Source: Pelodera strongyloides
Lineage: Eukaryota > Nematoda > Chromadorea > Rhabditida > Rhabditidae
Direction of reading: 5' to 3'
Length of the DNA: 64,000 nucleotides
Assembly (NCBI GenBank): GCA_036852015.1
Contig: JAANDG010000414.1
Location: 1-64,000 of the forward strand
In this document: positions 13,701 to 26,100 of the stretch, piece by piece
Layout of the letters: every line of letters begins with the position of its first letter
Position numbering within the stretch: the stretch's first letter is position 1
Notes under the pieces: generated by a model
Seen by the model: the letters and a program-made list of their open reading frames with translations, nothing else
The model's database searches: none
What the model was told of the DNA's origin: nothing
Translations under genes and position numbers: made by a program

Positions 13701-16700
13701 CTGTATTACTTTGAGAATGATTACATACATTACATACTATGTTTAATAATAAACTTGCTAACGTAAAACTAAAGGTATGCCCCCCAAACTTGACTCTTAT
13801 GCATTCAGAAACGATAATCCCCTTGATACGCCGAACTGCACTTGATTATTATTTTTGCGCATCCTTCAAAATAGCACTTGTTTGAAACTTGAATGTCCAC
13901 AAATAACACTATGAGATTTCCCGCACGTGTGTCCAGAGAAAAAGCAAGAATTGGTTTCAAAACTTTAGACATTTGTCCAGTATGTTGCGTGTCTGTCCGA
14001 CATTTGTCTAAATTCAGTCGTTGTGTTAGAAGTTTGGCACCAATGATGCAAAATCGTATACCAAAGTGTGAATGCACGCCACTGAACAGTCACATACTTG
14101 TGTTTCGTCGTGACTGGACTTTGATAAGTCAATAATTACCTTGCAGGTCACTGATGTTTCCGGTTTGTGTGTCTCCAAACGATGGGGCAATTATGTCACA
14201 TGTTTATACGTGTTCATCAAGATGCTCTACCTGGGAAACGTGGTTCTACAGGTTGGCTCAATTTATTTTTGTAGAAGACTGCATACCGTACTCTTAGTTT
14301 CTTATTTACGTGCACCATTCGGGAACGTTGGGTTAATACCTTCTGGCGTCTACATATATTTCCAAATATTTAGGTGTTCATCCTGAACAGCTTCCTCGGC
14401 ACTGACAACCTCTTCTATGGTTTTCACATCCTCAAAGACCTTCTAAACGGAAGGGAGTGGGAAGTGAGCGGCAACTTTCCCAGGGTCACCATGTGTGACT
14501 TTGAGGTGAGTGGGAATGGGAATGCATATATGACAAATCAATGGATGCATAGGATGAGATGCAAGCGGTTGCATCATTTTATAACATTGGATATCTATAA
14601 TGCGTTGTTCGTTAAAGGGAGAGGGCCACGAGAAAAAAGTTTTCCTCAATTTACTTGCACAGAATGTCCGGAATTTCAGAAATGTTACTGTGAAAACCGC
14701 ATTTCTTTGCACCTAGAACACACAGAGTTATTCCCCGGCAAACAGTTCGGCCAGGTACCGTAGTCAGAAAGGTTAAAATACGTTTTTACGGTTTATATGC
14801 AACCATTAACATTCTTTCTCTACATAATAATTGTTAAACGAATGAAGAACATTGGTACCATTATAACAAAGCGTTTCCAATTACTTTAACACCCTAAACT
14901 AGCAAAATTGATTCTGACTACGGTACCTTTCCGAACAGTTTGCCGAGGAATAACTCTGCGAGTTCTAGGCGTAAAGAAATGCGCTTTTCACAGTAATATT
15001 TCTGAAATTCCGGACATTCTGTGCAAGTAAATTAAGAAAGACTTTTTTCTCGTGGGCCTCTCCCTTTAATACAGTTCCTTGACAATATCCTATTTTAATC
15101 ATCAATTGAAAAATATATAAAGTGACATTACGACTTGATGAAAAAAAAACAGTTAGTTAACAACGAAGCATCTGTAAAATGACAACCGCATCAGAGGTGT
15201 TTACCGTTTCAGGTTCGAGTCTTGGGTAATGTGCACCATCACACCGTCCAATGTGTTCTGATGATCAACATGTTCAACGAGAAGATATTCCTCTTTTTGT
15301 GGTTCTGGTACTTTATGGTCAGCATAGTCTCGGTGGCGTCAATGTTCCACTGGATGCTCATATCATTCTTGCCAGGACAGGTAACATAACATTTTAATTG
15401 GTAATTACGGAGAAACATATGATTCTTATGCCGATGTCCACATTAAGATTACAAGCGAGAATGACGCTTGTTTGCCACAGTTCTCTAAGGCCCATATCAA
15501 TCACTCTTTTAGCATATGAAGTTCATCCGGAAGTACCTGCGAGCAACGGACCTGGCTACGGACCGGCAGTCTGTAAAGAAATTCGTGCACAAATTTTTAG
15601 GATTTGACGGGGTAATGCGGATTGTTATTGTTTCGTTTTGTTTCTCTTGCTGTTTATGATACCATTTACTATGTCTTACCTTGCGTAGGGAAAAATACCC
15701 AAAAAAAAACATGTCGAAATGTTGCTTAAGTTGGCAGTCCTGTGGCAAGAGGTATATTGATGAAATTAATAATTTACCTTTAGGTCTTTTGTATGCGGAT
15801 GATCTCAGCGCACGCCGGAGACATCATGGCCACGGAGCTCATCGTTGCCCTCTGGCATAATTTCAACGATCGGGTTAGAAAGGTTCGCTCGTTTATGCTT
15901 GGATTTGCGCATACTAAACCTCTCCTGAGCGTAACAAGTAGTTTTTCACGTTAATAAACATAAATATCACACCCCCAGCCCATAATTGCTAACCTGAAAA
16001 CACATTAAACCATCAATTAACTACATAAGGGATTTTGCCTACTTCCTGCTTTCGGCCGAACAGTTCAGTTGATTTTTGCATGTAGACTGGTGGAGTGGCA
16101 TAGGTATAATAAAAGAGAAGGGTGAGATTGATTATTCAGATAGAGAAAGAGAGAGATAGAGCCAGATAGAGGTACTAACGACATAATACTGTATAAATGC
16201 ACTATTTATTACTCACGCTGTTGCTTGCTAATCACCTGAATAATCGTCGGTCTGTTTTGTTTCATTGATCAATTAATTGTTGCAGAGCCCGATAGAAATG
16301 TTCGAGGGAGGAGTAAGCCAATCACCGAGTAAACTGGACGCAAATTTCAAGACTTGGTTACTTGGCCAAACAAGGTAAGCATACTGTGCAGTGCTTCATT
16401 CTTGTCATGAACAGACGTTAACTACCATTGGCAAAGCAATTGATCATCCAGGTTCCAGTAGTTAACGAAATATACCCGAAGTAATTGAATGCCAACAATT
16501 TAACACAATTTCTTGCTCACGAGCTAACATATCTAATTGCTTCCATGAGTTGCTCGCTTAAAATCAAATGTCTTACGAGTTGTGGCTTAACACTGAAATT
16601 CAGTTTTTTTTGCTCAGTGAAGCAAATAACCAGAACAATGAGTTATGTGTTTCCCAATTTGATGTTTGACTGATACGCGTGCCCCTTAGTTAGAAACTAC

Positions 16701-17668
16701 AGTTCACTTTTACGATTATTGCCTGATGTTAATTGAGTGGTAATTGTTTTCGTTAGACTGTCGTTGAGGCATGTTTGAGAATCTCTGTCTCGCCAGCTAA
16801 TAAATAAAGTTAAACGGAATGCCTGGCGATTGTTTGAGGGTTGATGAATCTAGGTGATATTTCGAAGAATCGGGAAAACATTGAAGGGAAGGGTCCGTAT
16901 TATATTAGCCCACGCAAATGCCTCACCATGTCCCTCTATATTCCGCACAAACTTATCTCTCTATGCAGTATAACCACGTGGGTATGTTGCAGTTCGCAAT
17001 ACAAGTAAGAGAGACTGAGAGGACGGTGTGTGTGAAATGAGATGGGACTAAGCTACACACACAAATCATACACCGATCAGGGCACTCTTCCAAAAACCCA
17101 ATCAACGGTAACCCCATGTGAACTGCAGCATGCCGACGTCGTGATTGTCCTAGAAACTTGGATATTGTTTGATTTATTTCATTTGACCGTCGTCTCGTTA
17201 ACTAGCTTGTGATGTGAAACGCTCCTGCTTACGAATTACGTAGTCGAAAATGAATTGAATTCCGAATATCAACACAAGAAACATGTTGACCGATACTGTT
17301 ACAAATGGCTGTTGCATGGATTAACAACATACCCTGCATGATAGTATTACTAAAATTGTGTTTTTCTCTTTATTTTTTTCATTCACATTATCAAAAGCAT
17401 GTTCTCTTTATGCATCCAACGATACTATTGAACAAAAATGATTGGATTACGTGGGGTTTGCACAAACAATTTGGCGAATTGACGTGGTTATATATTTCAT
17501 TTGCGTCCTAGCACTATATTACTAGATGATTTAACTCAACTCAATTGTACAGCCGATGCCTCTTATCTACGGACTTTTTATTTCAGGGGAAAGCCGCAGT
17601 TCGACAGTTCGAATCCGACGCGCGGCAAGAAACGACGCAAGTCTGACGGGTACTTCACTTTTGTGTGA
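7744..17668 (+). CDS. unc-7: Innexin, UNC-7/UNC-9 type gap-junction subunit
   Basis: Four-pass membrane protein that forms gap junctions and electrical synapses in invertebrates. Certain exons: 11089-11245, 11718-11853, 12071-12180, 13241-13374, 14147-14251, 14374-14505, 15213-15380, 15513-15611, 15784-15882, 16286-16374, 17587-17668 (stop TGA). All have GT-AG borders and phases that join. Diagnostic motifs are [33 protein letters not shown], the innexin signature [43 protein letters not shown] and a basic C-terminus ending DGYFTFV. Two upstream exons, 7744-7803 (ATG start, [12 protein letters not shown]) and 8430-8549 (polar, ends YLNKDKK), are phase-compatible and follow a TTTTTAG acceptor at 8421-8429, but they rest on splice signals only; the alternative start is the ATG at 11104. 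With them the protein is 496 aa. WRGLL and WHSGIN next to QMACDAR fit UNC-7 better than UNC-9 from memory of those proteins. Its 3' end converges on slit. Confidence 0.95.
12906..12997. repeat. GA-rich simple repeat in innexin intron
   Basis: GAGAGAGG-type words between the third and fourth certain innexin exons. A simple sequence tract with no sign of function. Confidence 0.8.
14616..15065. mobile_element. Foldback MITE flanked by TTAA, inside innexin intron
   Basis: Two arms of about 154 bp (14616-14769 and 14912-15065) are imperfect reverse complements around a 142-bp centre. The outer ends read AGGGAGAGGGCC and its complement, and TTAA flanks both sides (14612-14615 and 15066-15069). There is no coding capacity. 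A TTAA target duplication is typical of piggyBac-like transposons, but the terminal bases here are not the classical piggyBac ends, so the superfamily is inferred. The same AGGGA end and TTAA-type flank recur at 48311-48664 and 50997-51376. Confidence 0.85.
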
Positions 17669-20136
17669 CCACAGACAGATGATGCCATCCTTGGTCTTCT
17701 TTCGTCTGTGATCCTAGGGACGACGTTACGGGCCTCTCTTTCTGGTGGTTTTCCGCCAGTACATTCGGCTTTCTGCGTCTTTGATCCAGTCACACTGCCC
17801 GTTTAGATGTTTTGCATTTTGTTCTTATCCCCGCAAGTGTCATGGCGATGTAGCCCACCGCTTATTTGCCTACTCGGTGCATTTCCAGCCAAATACGCCT
17901 TAGTGCTGTTTATTGTTTCGTTTATTGATTGAAAAATAAAAACGATCAATAACGCATACGAGGCCGATCATTATGGCTGAGTCCTTTATCTCGGGTACCC
18001 ACAACGTTCCTCAAGTCTCTCTGTTTACCAGTGCTAAGTGCATAATCAGTGAACTCCCTCCCTCCATCCCCTTTCGATTTTAGATTTACGTTTGTATGTT
18101 TGATGTTTTACTGTGGTCATTTCTGCGGTGCGTGCCATTTTATGACTTTCTACTCGGAGAATGTTTAGAGATATTGTATTGCAGTTGTTTTACCCAAAAC
18201 CTCGCCAGGGTTCTTGGTGTTTATTCCCTGAAATGCCGTCCACTTTCATGATTTGTGTTAAAATATTTTTCGTCTTCCTGAAAGCTAGTTAAAAAAATAT
18301 TTATCATTTTCTAATATTGATAGTTTTGTCACATTTTTACATTTATGATTTTATTGTATCGATTCGACCGTGGTTTTAATGCTCGCTCAATGAGCCATAT
18401 TATTGTTTAATGTAAATGACACATGCTTTGAATTATAGAAACTGTTAATGGCACACGCAAGAATCCCATCTTAGCCAGTTTCTTGTATTCATGCATTGAT
18501 TGATTGTTTTGTGTTCTCCAGCCTCTCCGGTGATAGCAATACCCAATAACTGCTTTAAGATATGTGCAATTGTGTTTTATTTGTATCTTCTAGTCACTTC
18601 TTGCCTACGTATACCTTATTCAAAGTAATGTCATCAGTTGAAAATCAACTGGTGCATTCAATTCTATGCAAATATAACGACTTTTTCTTTCCAGAGCAAC
18701 TGGCTGCCCTTTCCTGAATATCGACGTTATATAGGAAATATTAAAGTTCAGTCTTTCAGATAATAATATTTTTCAATACCCTCCCCCAAAGAATACTTTC
18801 TTTGCCATTTTATTTTTTGTTATCATTGATTTACCTGAGAGCTATTACATGAATGCTGTGCGCATGCGGTTTTTGGCATAGTAAGCCAAAACTTCTCGTC
18901 ACAGAAGGAAATATTTTAAGTGTATTTTTCAAGTAACAACCGTTTGTGTTCAGAACAGCGGGTACACATGTCTAGTTTATTGTTCTGAAACTGTATAGAC
19001 GTCCAATTATAATTTTTTAGCTAATCTTCCCTCTTCTCCATAGGTTTTAAGTGCTTCTAGTATAAATGATTTACCTAGTGATTCGCGGTCTATACTCTAG
19101 TCAAATACAGTTATTGATCTTCTAGCTAGATATTTATTTGTTTCAAAGTGCTAATAGAATTTCAGGTTTAATCTCTATTTTGATAACAGCACATCATCGA
19201 GATTCTGCTCTGTAGAATATGCATATTTTGATAAGAAATAAGGAAGTCTTGAGGTTGACATTTTTAGGGTAAAAATGTGAAGCCTCAGGTTGTTCCTTAG
19301 AAGACCCGTGCTATGTTCGCCCCAGTGTCAGCTAGTGAGCTTGTCCTGGAATACAAAAGGAAAGCAACTGTTTTGAAAAAAAGGATCCCTTGTTTCCAGT
19401 GACATTGTTCACTTCCTATTTCCTCACACCTTGTCTATGTAACGAATGCCCACTTTCATTAATCATTTGTCTGTGACTTCCTTTACTGATGTAATAAATA
19501 TTTATTCATTATGATGTTTTTTTATTTCCAAAAAATCAGTTTTTGTATTCCAAATGCTTGTGTGGTTTGGATTAACCAACGCGTGAATAATATAAATAAA
19601 CCTTTATTTTGTAAAAAAAAAGAACAAAGAGACAACACAGGAAGTACTCTAACATATGTACACATATTCTATCTTGAGTTTATTGCTGTTTTTGATGCTG
19701 AAATGGTTTATGTTGCGCCACACCGTATATGCTGCACATGTGGCTGCGAAGTAAGAAAAAAAACAAGTGAAGGAAAATGTGTATGAAAGTAGCGCCTAAA
19801 TGATTCATATCTCATAGAAACTGAAAGTCTCTAAGGTCTCTGAGGTTCTGGGTAAGCCAGTCAAATGTAGCACTCGATACTTGTTTCCAATGAAACTGCT
19901 AGTTGGAATGCGTGATTGTCGTTTATGAGAGTTATCAAGCAAATGCATAAAGGAATAAAGGCAGTTAGTCGTAAAATATAAAACTCATCGGAATCGTACC
20001 TAAATTTTTGCAAGACTGTCGATATACCGATGCATCTCAGCAACAATCGAAAAGATGAAGAATTGAGACATATAATTGCCATCCTCTAGTGGCACCGTCA
20101 ATTTAGCACAGTAGTAAATTCGGGAATAGGGAATTC
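17669..20136. other. Intergenic region between convergent innexin and slit
   Basis: Both flanking genes end into this 2.5-kb stretch. It is AT-rich; an AATAAA sits near 17933, about 265 bp past the innexin stop. The 91-codon plus-strand frame near 19511 has no recognisable motif. I see no other gene, RNA or ordered repeat. Confidence 0.6.
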
Positions 20137-23100
20137 TTATCGAGCTGTACATGAACTAGCACACTGGCATTTGCGGACGATCGGAACAACCAGCAACTTC
20201 CTGCAATACTTCAAATTGAAAAAAAAATGTTACGCACTCGATTGAACTGTCCATAAAGAAATTTTATGAGCCCGCCATACTGTAGAATTGATAATATTGC
20301 GATGTCGTGTTCCAGTATGCGCATGAGGTAAAGTATCTCTACTGCTGATGTTAGCAAAAGGTGGTCTCGAGTGTTCATTGATGTGTTATCGAGAGAAAAA
20401 AAAAACGTTAAATACCACTTATTTCGAATACATAAAAAGCATACGTGGTCCCATTCTTGCAGTGCATTTTGACTTTTCGTCTCTTCTGTTTGACTGCGGT
20501 GCAACAGTCGCCATTTGGTCCACAATATCCGTGACATATTGCCGATTTGATACCGTCCACGGATCTGATATTGTTTTGTAACTTATTGGTTACCTATAGA
20601 CGTCCTGAATACTAACTACTGTTTTAGCTAACCAAGCAATTAAATTTCAACTAACCTGCACTCTCCTTCAATATGATACTTTCTGAACTTTTCCTTATTG
20701 CATGAAACGATACCTAAAATTAAAGTGTGCGTATTTAGCTTCATATGAGTATATATCAGATGACGGTCAAGCATTGTAAAAGTTTATGAACTCAATTAGG
20801 GTCATTTTCAAGTCACCAGAGCTACTTAACCTTTCACTTCTCACTTACGCTCTTTGCAATTTCTCCCGGTATATCCTTTATCGCATTGGCATGTGTATCC
20901 GGAAGCGGAAGAGGCATCTGCGGAACACTTGCCGTTACCGCAATCAGCTGCCGCACAGAAATCAACGACAGCCGAGCACCCTTTAATACGTTTACGTGAT
21001 GCATAGGTAAATTAAAGACACCTTAATCTTAGGCGTACAGATTTGCAAAGACGAGGACGAGGACTTTTCAGAAGAATTACTTCGATTTACATTAAACCAA
21101 CTTATGAATTAATTCAGTAAGAAAAGCAAGACGTATACATTGTCAGAGATGAGCCGGGTTTTATCGGATGTTGATGTGGTAAATCCTTATCGACTGCAAG
21201 TTATATATTCATTCGCGTTCATTTTGTCCTGTACCCGAAGGAGGAGGAAGAAACAAAGCCTACCATGTGACAATCTGTTCGTTTGTTCCGCCCCATTGAA
21301 ATCAACAGTTTCGCCATTTATGTGAACTTTGGCGATGCACCCTGAACGGATAGGCTATTTTACTGGATAATCCTCTATTGTTTTTACCTCTATACACAAA
21401 GATGTTACAGTCTGTCATGTTCCCGTCGTTTAGATCGGGTCCAACCCCGTTACTGTTTCTTTATTTTCGAGATAGTGTGAAGAGAGCAACATTCACTCAC
21501 CAATAACGCTGGAATTATGCCTCAAATGGAAATTGGTGATCGCATCGGAAATAATTGGTGTTGGTGGTCGACCAAAATAGAAAAATTGTTTCGATTTCAT
21601 CTGCAACTCCGACACCTTTCCGGAGTTTTCAATCTGAAATCATACATACTGAGGTGAACAAAAGAAGTTGAACGAAAAGAGAGAGTTGATCGTCACATTG
21701 AGCAATGAAAAATAGAGCTGCTCGAAATATTTTATTAGTCACTGGAATTAGTCAGATAATGTTGTTTATCGTGAAGGGATGGATATCTTCTATTAAGTAA
21801 AATGGTGGAATCGGATTTATCACTCACAGACTGTGGATCACTTCCATCCATTTGGAGTGTTGCTCGCTGACCCTTGAGTAGAATGTCGATCCTGTGCGGT
21901 TGAAGATCGCTAACTGAAATAAACACTACGGGTGGATTTCTACGGATTTCTACTTTGCCTTAGTTTCTTAATGTCAGCAAATGCTTTGGCCCAGAAATCA
22001 CACTTCAAACATGTTTAGTTGTATACAAACTAGATGCATAATAAGTGTGCAAACCTATCCGATAGCTGTACATGACTGAGGCTGGCGGATTGCCAATATC
22101 CCAGGAAACTTTGATCCTTCCATCGAACAATTCGACGGACAAATGAGCTCTTCGATCCCCATAGTAGGCAATGACGCCAGACCTGATACACAGACATTTT
22201 AGCGATTGCTTATGGTTCTTTTACTTCTCATTAATTCGATCATTTTCTTGGGCTTAATATGGCACTCCGCTATTAGACTTACTTGCTTGATGTTGTTATA
22301 TGGAAGCTAACATTCACTCCATTATCATGTAGTGGTTCCAGAGCAGCGAATGAATCTACTTGGGCAAGACCGATGTCTGTTAGCCGATCGCACTACAAAA
22401 AATCATGATTGGTTTACGACACGGAAGAGAAAGCAGGTCTGCAAAATTGGTATGCTTGTACTATTTTTGGTGTTTATTACATAAAAGAAGAAAACACGGA
22501 CCTTATCCCCGGAGTATCCAAAGTTGCATTTGCAGTAGAGGTCGTTTACGTTATCGTCCCCTTCTTCAGCATAGACACAAGTCCCCTAAATAGTAGCTTG
22601 TTTCAATCACAATTCAAAAGTCCGCCAAAAGTCAAAATGTGCGTTTTATAACGTAAAACATAAAAACACACGTTGATACAAGAGAGTGAGGAGCAATGCT
22701 GGGTTGCCTGATACAAGTAATTGTTGCTCGGAGGCAATTCACACGTCTGTCCCCTAAACCCGTTGACACATTTGCATGTGAATGTGTTGGATCCGTCCTG
22801 AAATTTTAATGATATAGCAAATCTAATAGTTTGCTGTTTCTCATGCAGCATTATATGCACATTTTGGCATTATTACATCAGACTATTATTACAGTTCTTT
22901 CAATTATTATTCAACCCACTTAGAAGCACAATGCGGTATTGTTTATTAGTGTGTTGAGAAAAGCACCTCGCAAATCCCCCCATGTTGACATGGATTTTCA
23001 GCGCAATCATCGATGTTTTCTTCACAGTTTTTGCCGAGAAATCCAGCAGGACAATCACATCTAAATGATAGCAACTCACACACCGTTCTTAGGTTTTTTA

Positions 23101-26100
23101 ATTTAACCGTAAAGAAAATTAAGCACTCATTGGTACACTCTGTATCATGCACGTTTTTATAACTGACTTGTATGAATCACTTTCTCTAGTACAACGGCCT
23201 CCATTTAAGCACGGGTACAGCGCTTTTGTGCAGAATTCGAGTTTTATCTCGCAGTATTTTCCACCGAATTGTGATGGGCACTCACAGCGATAGCCGCTTA
23301 CCTAAATGCTATTGTCAATATACACCTGTAAACGGTAAATTAGGTCAATCAAAAGAATTTTTCTAGTTTTTAGGGAGATAGCTGAAACGTAGTTCCACAT
23401 CTCCGTAATACGAGTATTTCTTATTTGAGGTAATGCACATTCCTGATTAGCATGTCTAGATATATCAACATAAGTTGTGAGGGGCATGAAGATATATAAT
23501 TAGACCACGTGTCTTAATATCTTCTCGACTATTCATTTACCTGCCAAGTACCTGAATAAAGGTAATTACTCTAGAACGTCTTGGCTGATTGGATGACTTC
23601 AACAAGAGTCACCTTATCAACCTTACCATATCTTGGCAGACTCCACCATTCTGACACTTATGATTCTCACAATCGTCAATGTTGTGTTGACAATATGCAC
23701 CAGAGAAACCTTTACGACAGACACACTGGAACCGTCCCTTCTCGGTGACCTAAATGTTGACTATTGGTGAGTGACAATTGTAACAGCCCATATGGATCGG
23801 TTAACTTTGGTTAGCTTAGACAGGTCTCTCACCTTACACGTCGAATTGTGCATGCACGGATGTCCGAAACAAGCGTCCACTTCTTTCTCACAGTGACTTC
23901 CGTGGAAACCAGCAGCACATTCGCATCGGAAATATATATTTATATTTATTGAAAGAGTTAATTGGCGTACTGTTGGGATACAATCAAAAACTAGGTAGCT
24001 TGACGATAATATTGGCAATAGCTCACCGATATTTAAAGTTTTTTTCTTGAACGCATTGGGCTCCATTGTGGCACTTATGAGCTGCACATGCATCACATTT
24101 GCTTCGAACTGAGAGTGGGGCTTCCTCATGACAACTGAATTTGTCGAGTTAAATGACTTGCTTCTGTGCATTATAATACATAAAAGCCGATATTGCTCGT
24201 TTCTGTATTCAAACATCCTAAAAGAATATGTGCCTTGTGCTAGGAGCAAAATGTGCCTTTCTGAAAATTGTATTAAGTATTACGTGAACTGGTTTGGATG
24301 CGCAGTCAGAAGCAGTTGATTCCTTAGCGAAACAGGACTTTCACATCTCGCGATTCCCGCTTCGATAAACCTTAAGAGCAGACACATATAATACACAATT
24401 GTACATAAGTAACACTTCTGATAACAACAAGCCGTTCACATTTCAATAAACAAGGAAGTAGCTTAGAACTAACCTCTGTTTTATCCATTTGGAGAACCAG
24501 GACATACGACAGTCACAGTGCAGTGAATTACTGCCAAGTGCACTAAAAGAAGTGATTCGTGCGCGGCGAAAAAACAGGTCCTTCGCCCAGTCTTCGCCGG
24601 ACTCTCCCAGGTCCGCGCGAGTGCACTGACTACCCTTTCGCGAAAATCGGGAGAAGATTGGGCGAAAGCGCCGCACACATTTGTATCTGTTTCTGCATGG
24701 GTTTGTCCGGTCGGTGCGCGGCCCTTTCGATGGACGTACTTGGTGAGCGTCTGGCGAAAACTTATCGAAGTGCGCTGCGAGACGTAGGCGAACGCCCTTT
24801 TTCGCCGCCCAACATCAAAGTATCGCGTTGTTCGCAGAACAGGTATGTAATCACAATTATTTACAAATGTAAATAACGCAGAAAATTAATTAAACACGAA
24901 AAATTATTGAAACTTGCATATGAGTAATGTTTGTAAATCCATGGAACGCCGCCTCGGGTAAGACAGAAATATCATTTCCATGCAGAGACAAAATGCGAAG
25001 GCTCCGAAGACCTTAAAATAGTTTCTTGTATTTGTTTTAAAAGATCACTACAGTCTTTAGCTTGAATGCATTTTGGGTGTAAAAAATACATTTGTCCGAG
25101 TGCAAAATTCAACTCCGCTTACCTACAAATGCCCTTTCCGCAATGCACTGTATTTTGTTGTAACTGATTATCAAAGTAGAAAGACTTGACAGTCCCTCAA
25201 AGCTCCCATTTTCAATTGACAAAATTCGATTATTGGAGATGTCACTGGAATATATGCAAATTCAAACTGTTGTAAACATAAAGTTTGCTTAGCTACACGG
25301 CGCACTGGCCTACTTGAAGGAATGTCGCAAAACAAGACAGACCACTGCGTCCTAAAGCGTAAAGTGTGTTGTAATGAAAACCTACAGTTTGACGAGATTT
25401 GTGAGCATCTTCAGCTGACCGACGTTTATTGATCCAATAAGATTGGAGTCCAGAAGTAGTTCGGTGGTCTCAACAGGAACTCCAAGGGGAAATTGGGTCA
25501 AATTCTGATTCGAACATCTAAATAATACCTGATGGTTCGAAACAATATGATTCAATACTTATGATTAATTTAAAAATATTTGTCTTCTGTACCTGACAAC
25601 TGTATCAATACAAGTACATCCCATTGGACAATAGTTGCCGTCTTCAGCGCACACATTGTGAGAACCTGTAAGTAATGCATAGTTTGCGCTATAACAATTC
25701 AGTACCTGTTTGAGAAATAACCCATGCATAAGTCATTTTCAACAAATATATTAACAAGAACCTGAACAAGCCATTTTCTCGAGGTTCAACTGTCGCACGT
25801 TGACCTTGCGACCAGTCGTATGTTCCATACACACGGAATTGTCTTCTGGAGCAATATGAGATCGAAGGAATGAAACCACTGGAGCCAAATGACAACCACA
25901 CGTCAGGTTGTTTTCCAGAAGGGATCTACAGTGCAAACCAGATAATAATGGGGGGACACGTAGCACCCACCGACAGTGTTTCACATGAGCAGGTTATGTA
26001 GAATCTAGCGAAAACCAGCATATTTGATGTAACAAAGATAACTCACAGTGCCTCCAGTTGTGTCAATTCGGCGAATACGTTCTTCGGAACGCACTTCAAG

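Noticed and set aside
23761..24249. 162-codon minus-strand frame in the slit EGF region as one exon
   Set aside because: It reads through a splice site in a different frame. The EGF cysteines appear only when two separate exons are joined.
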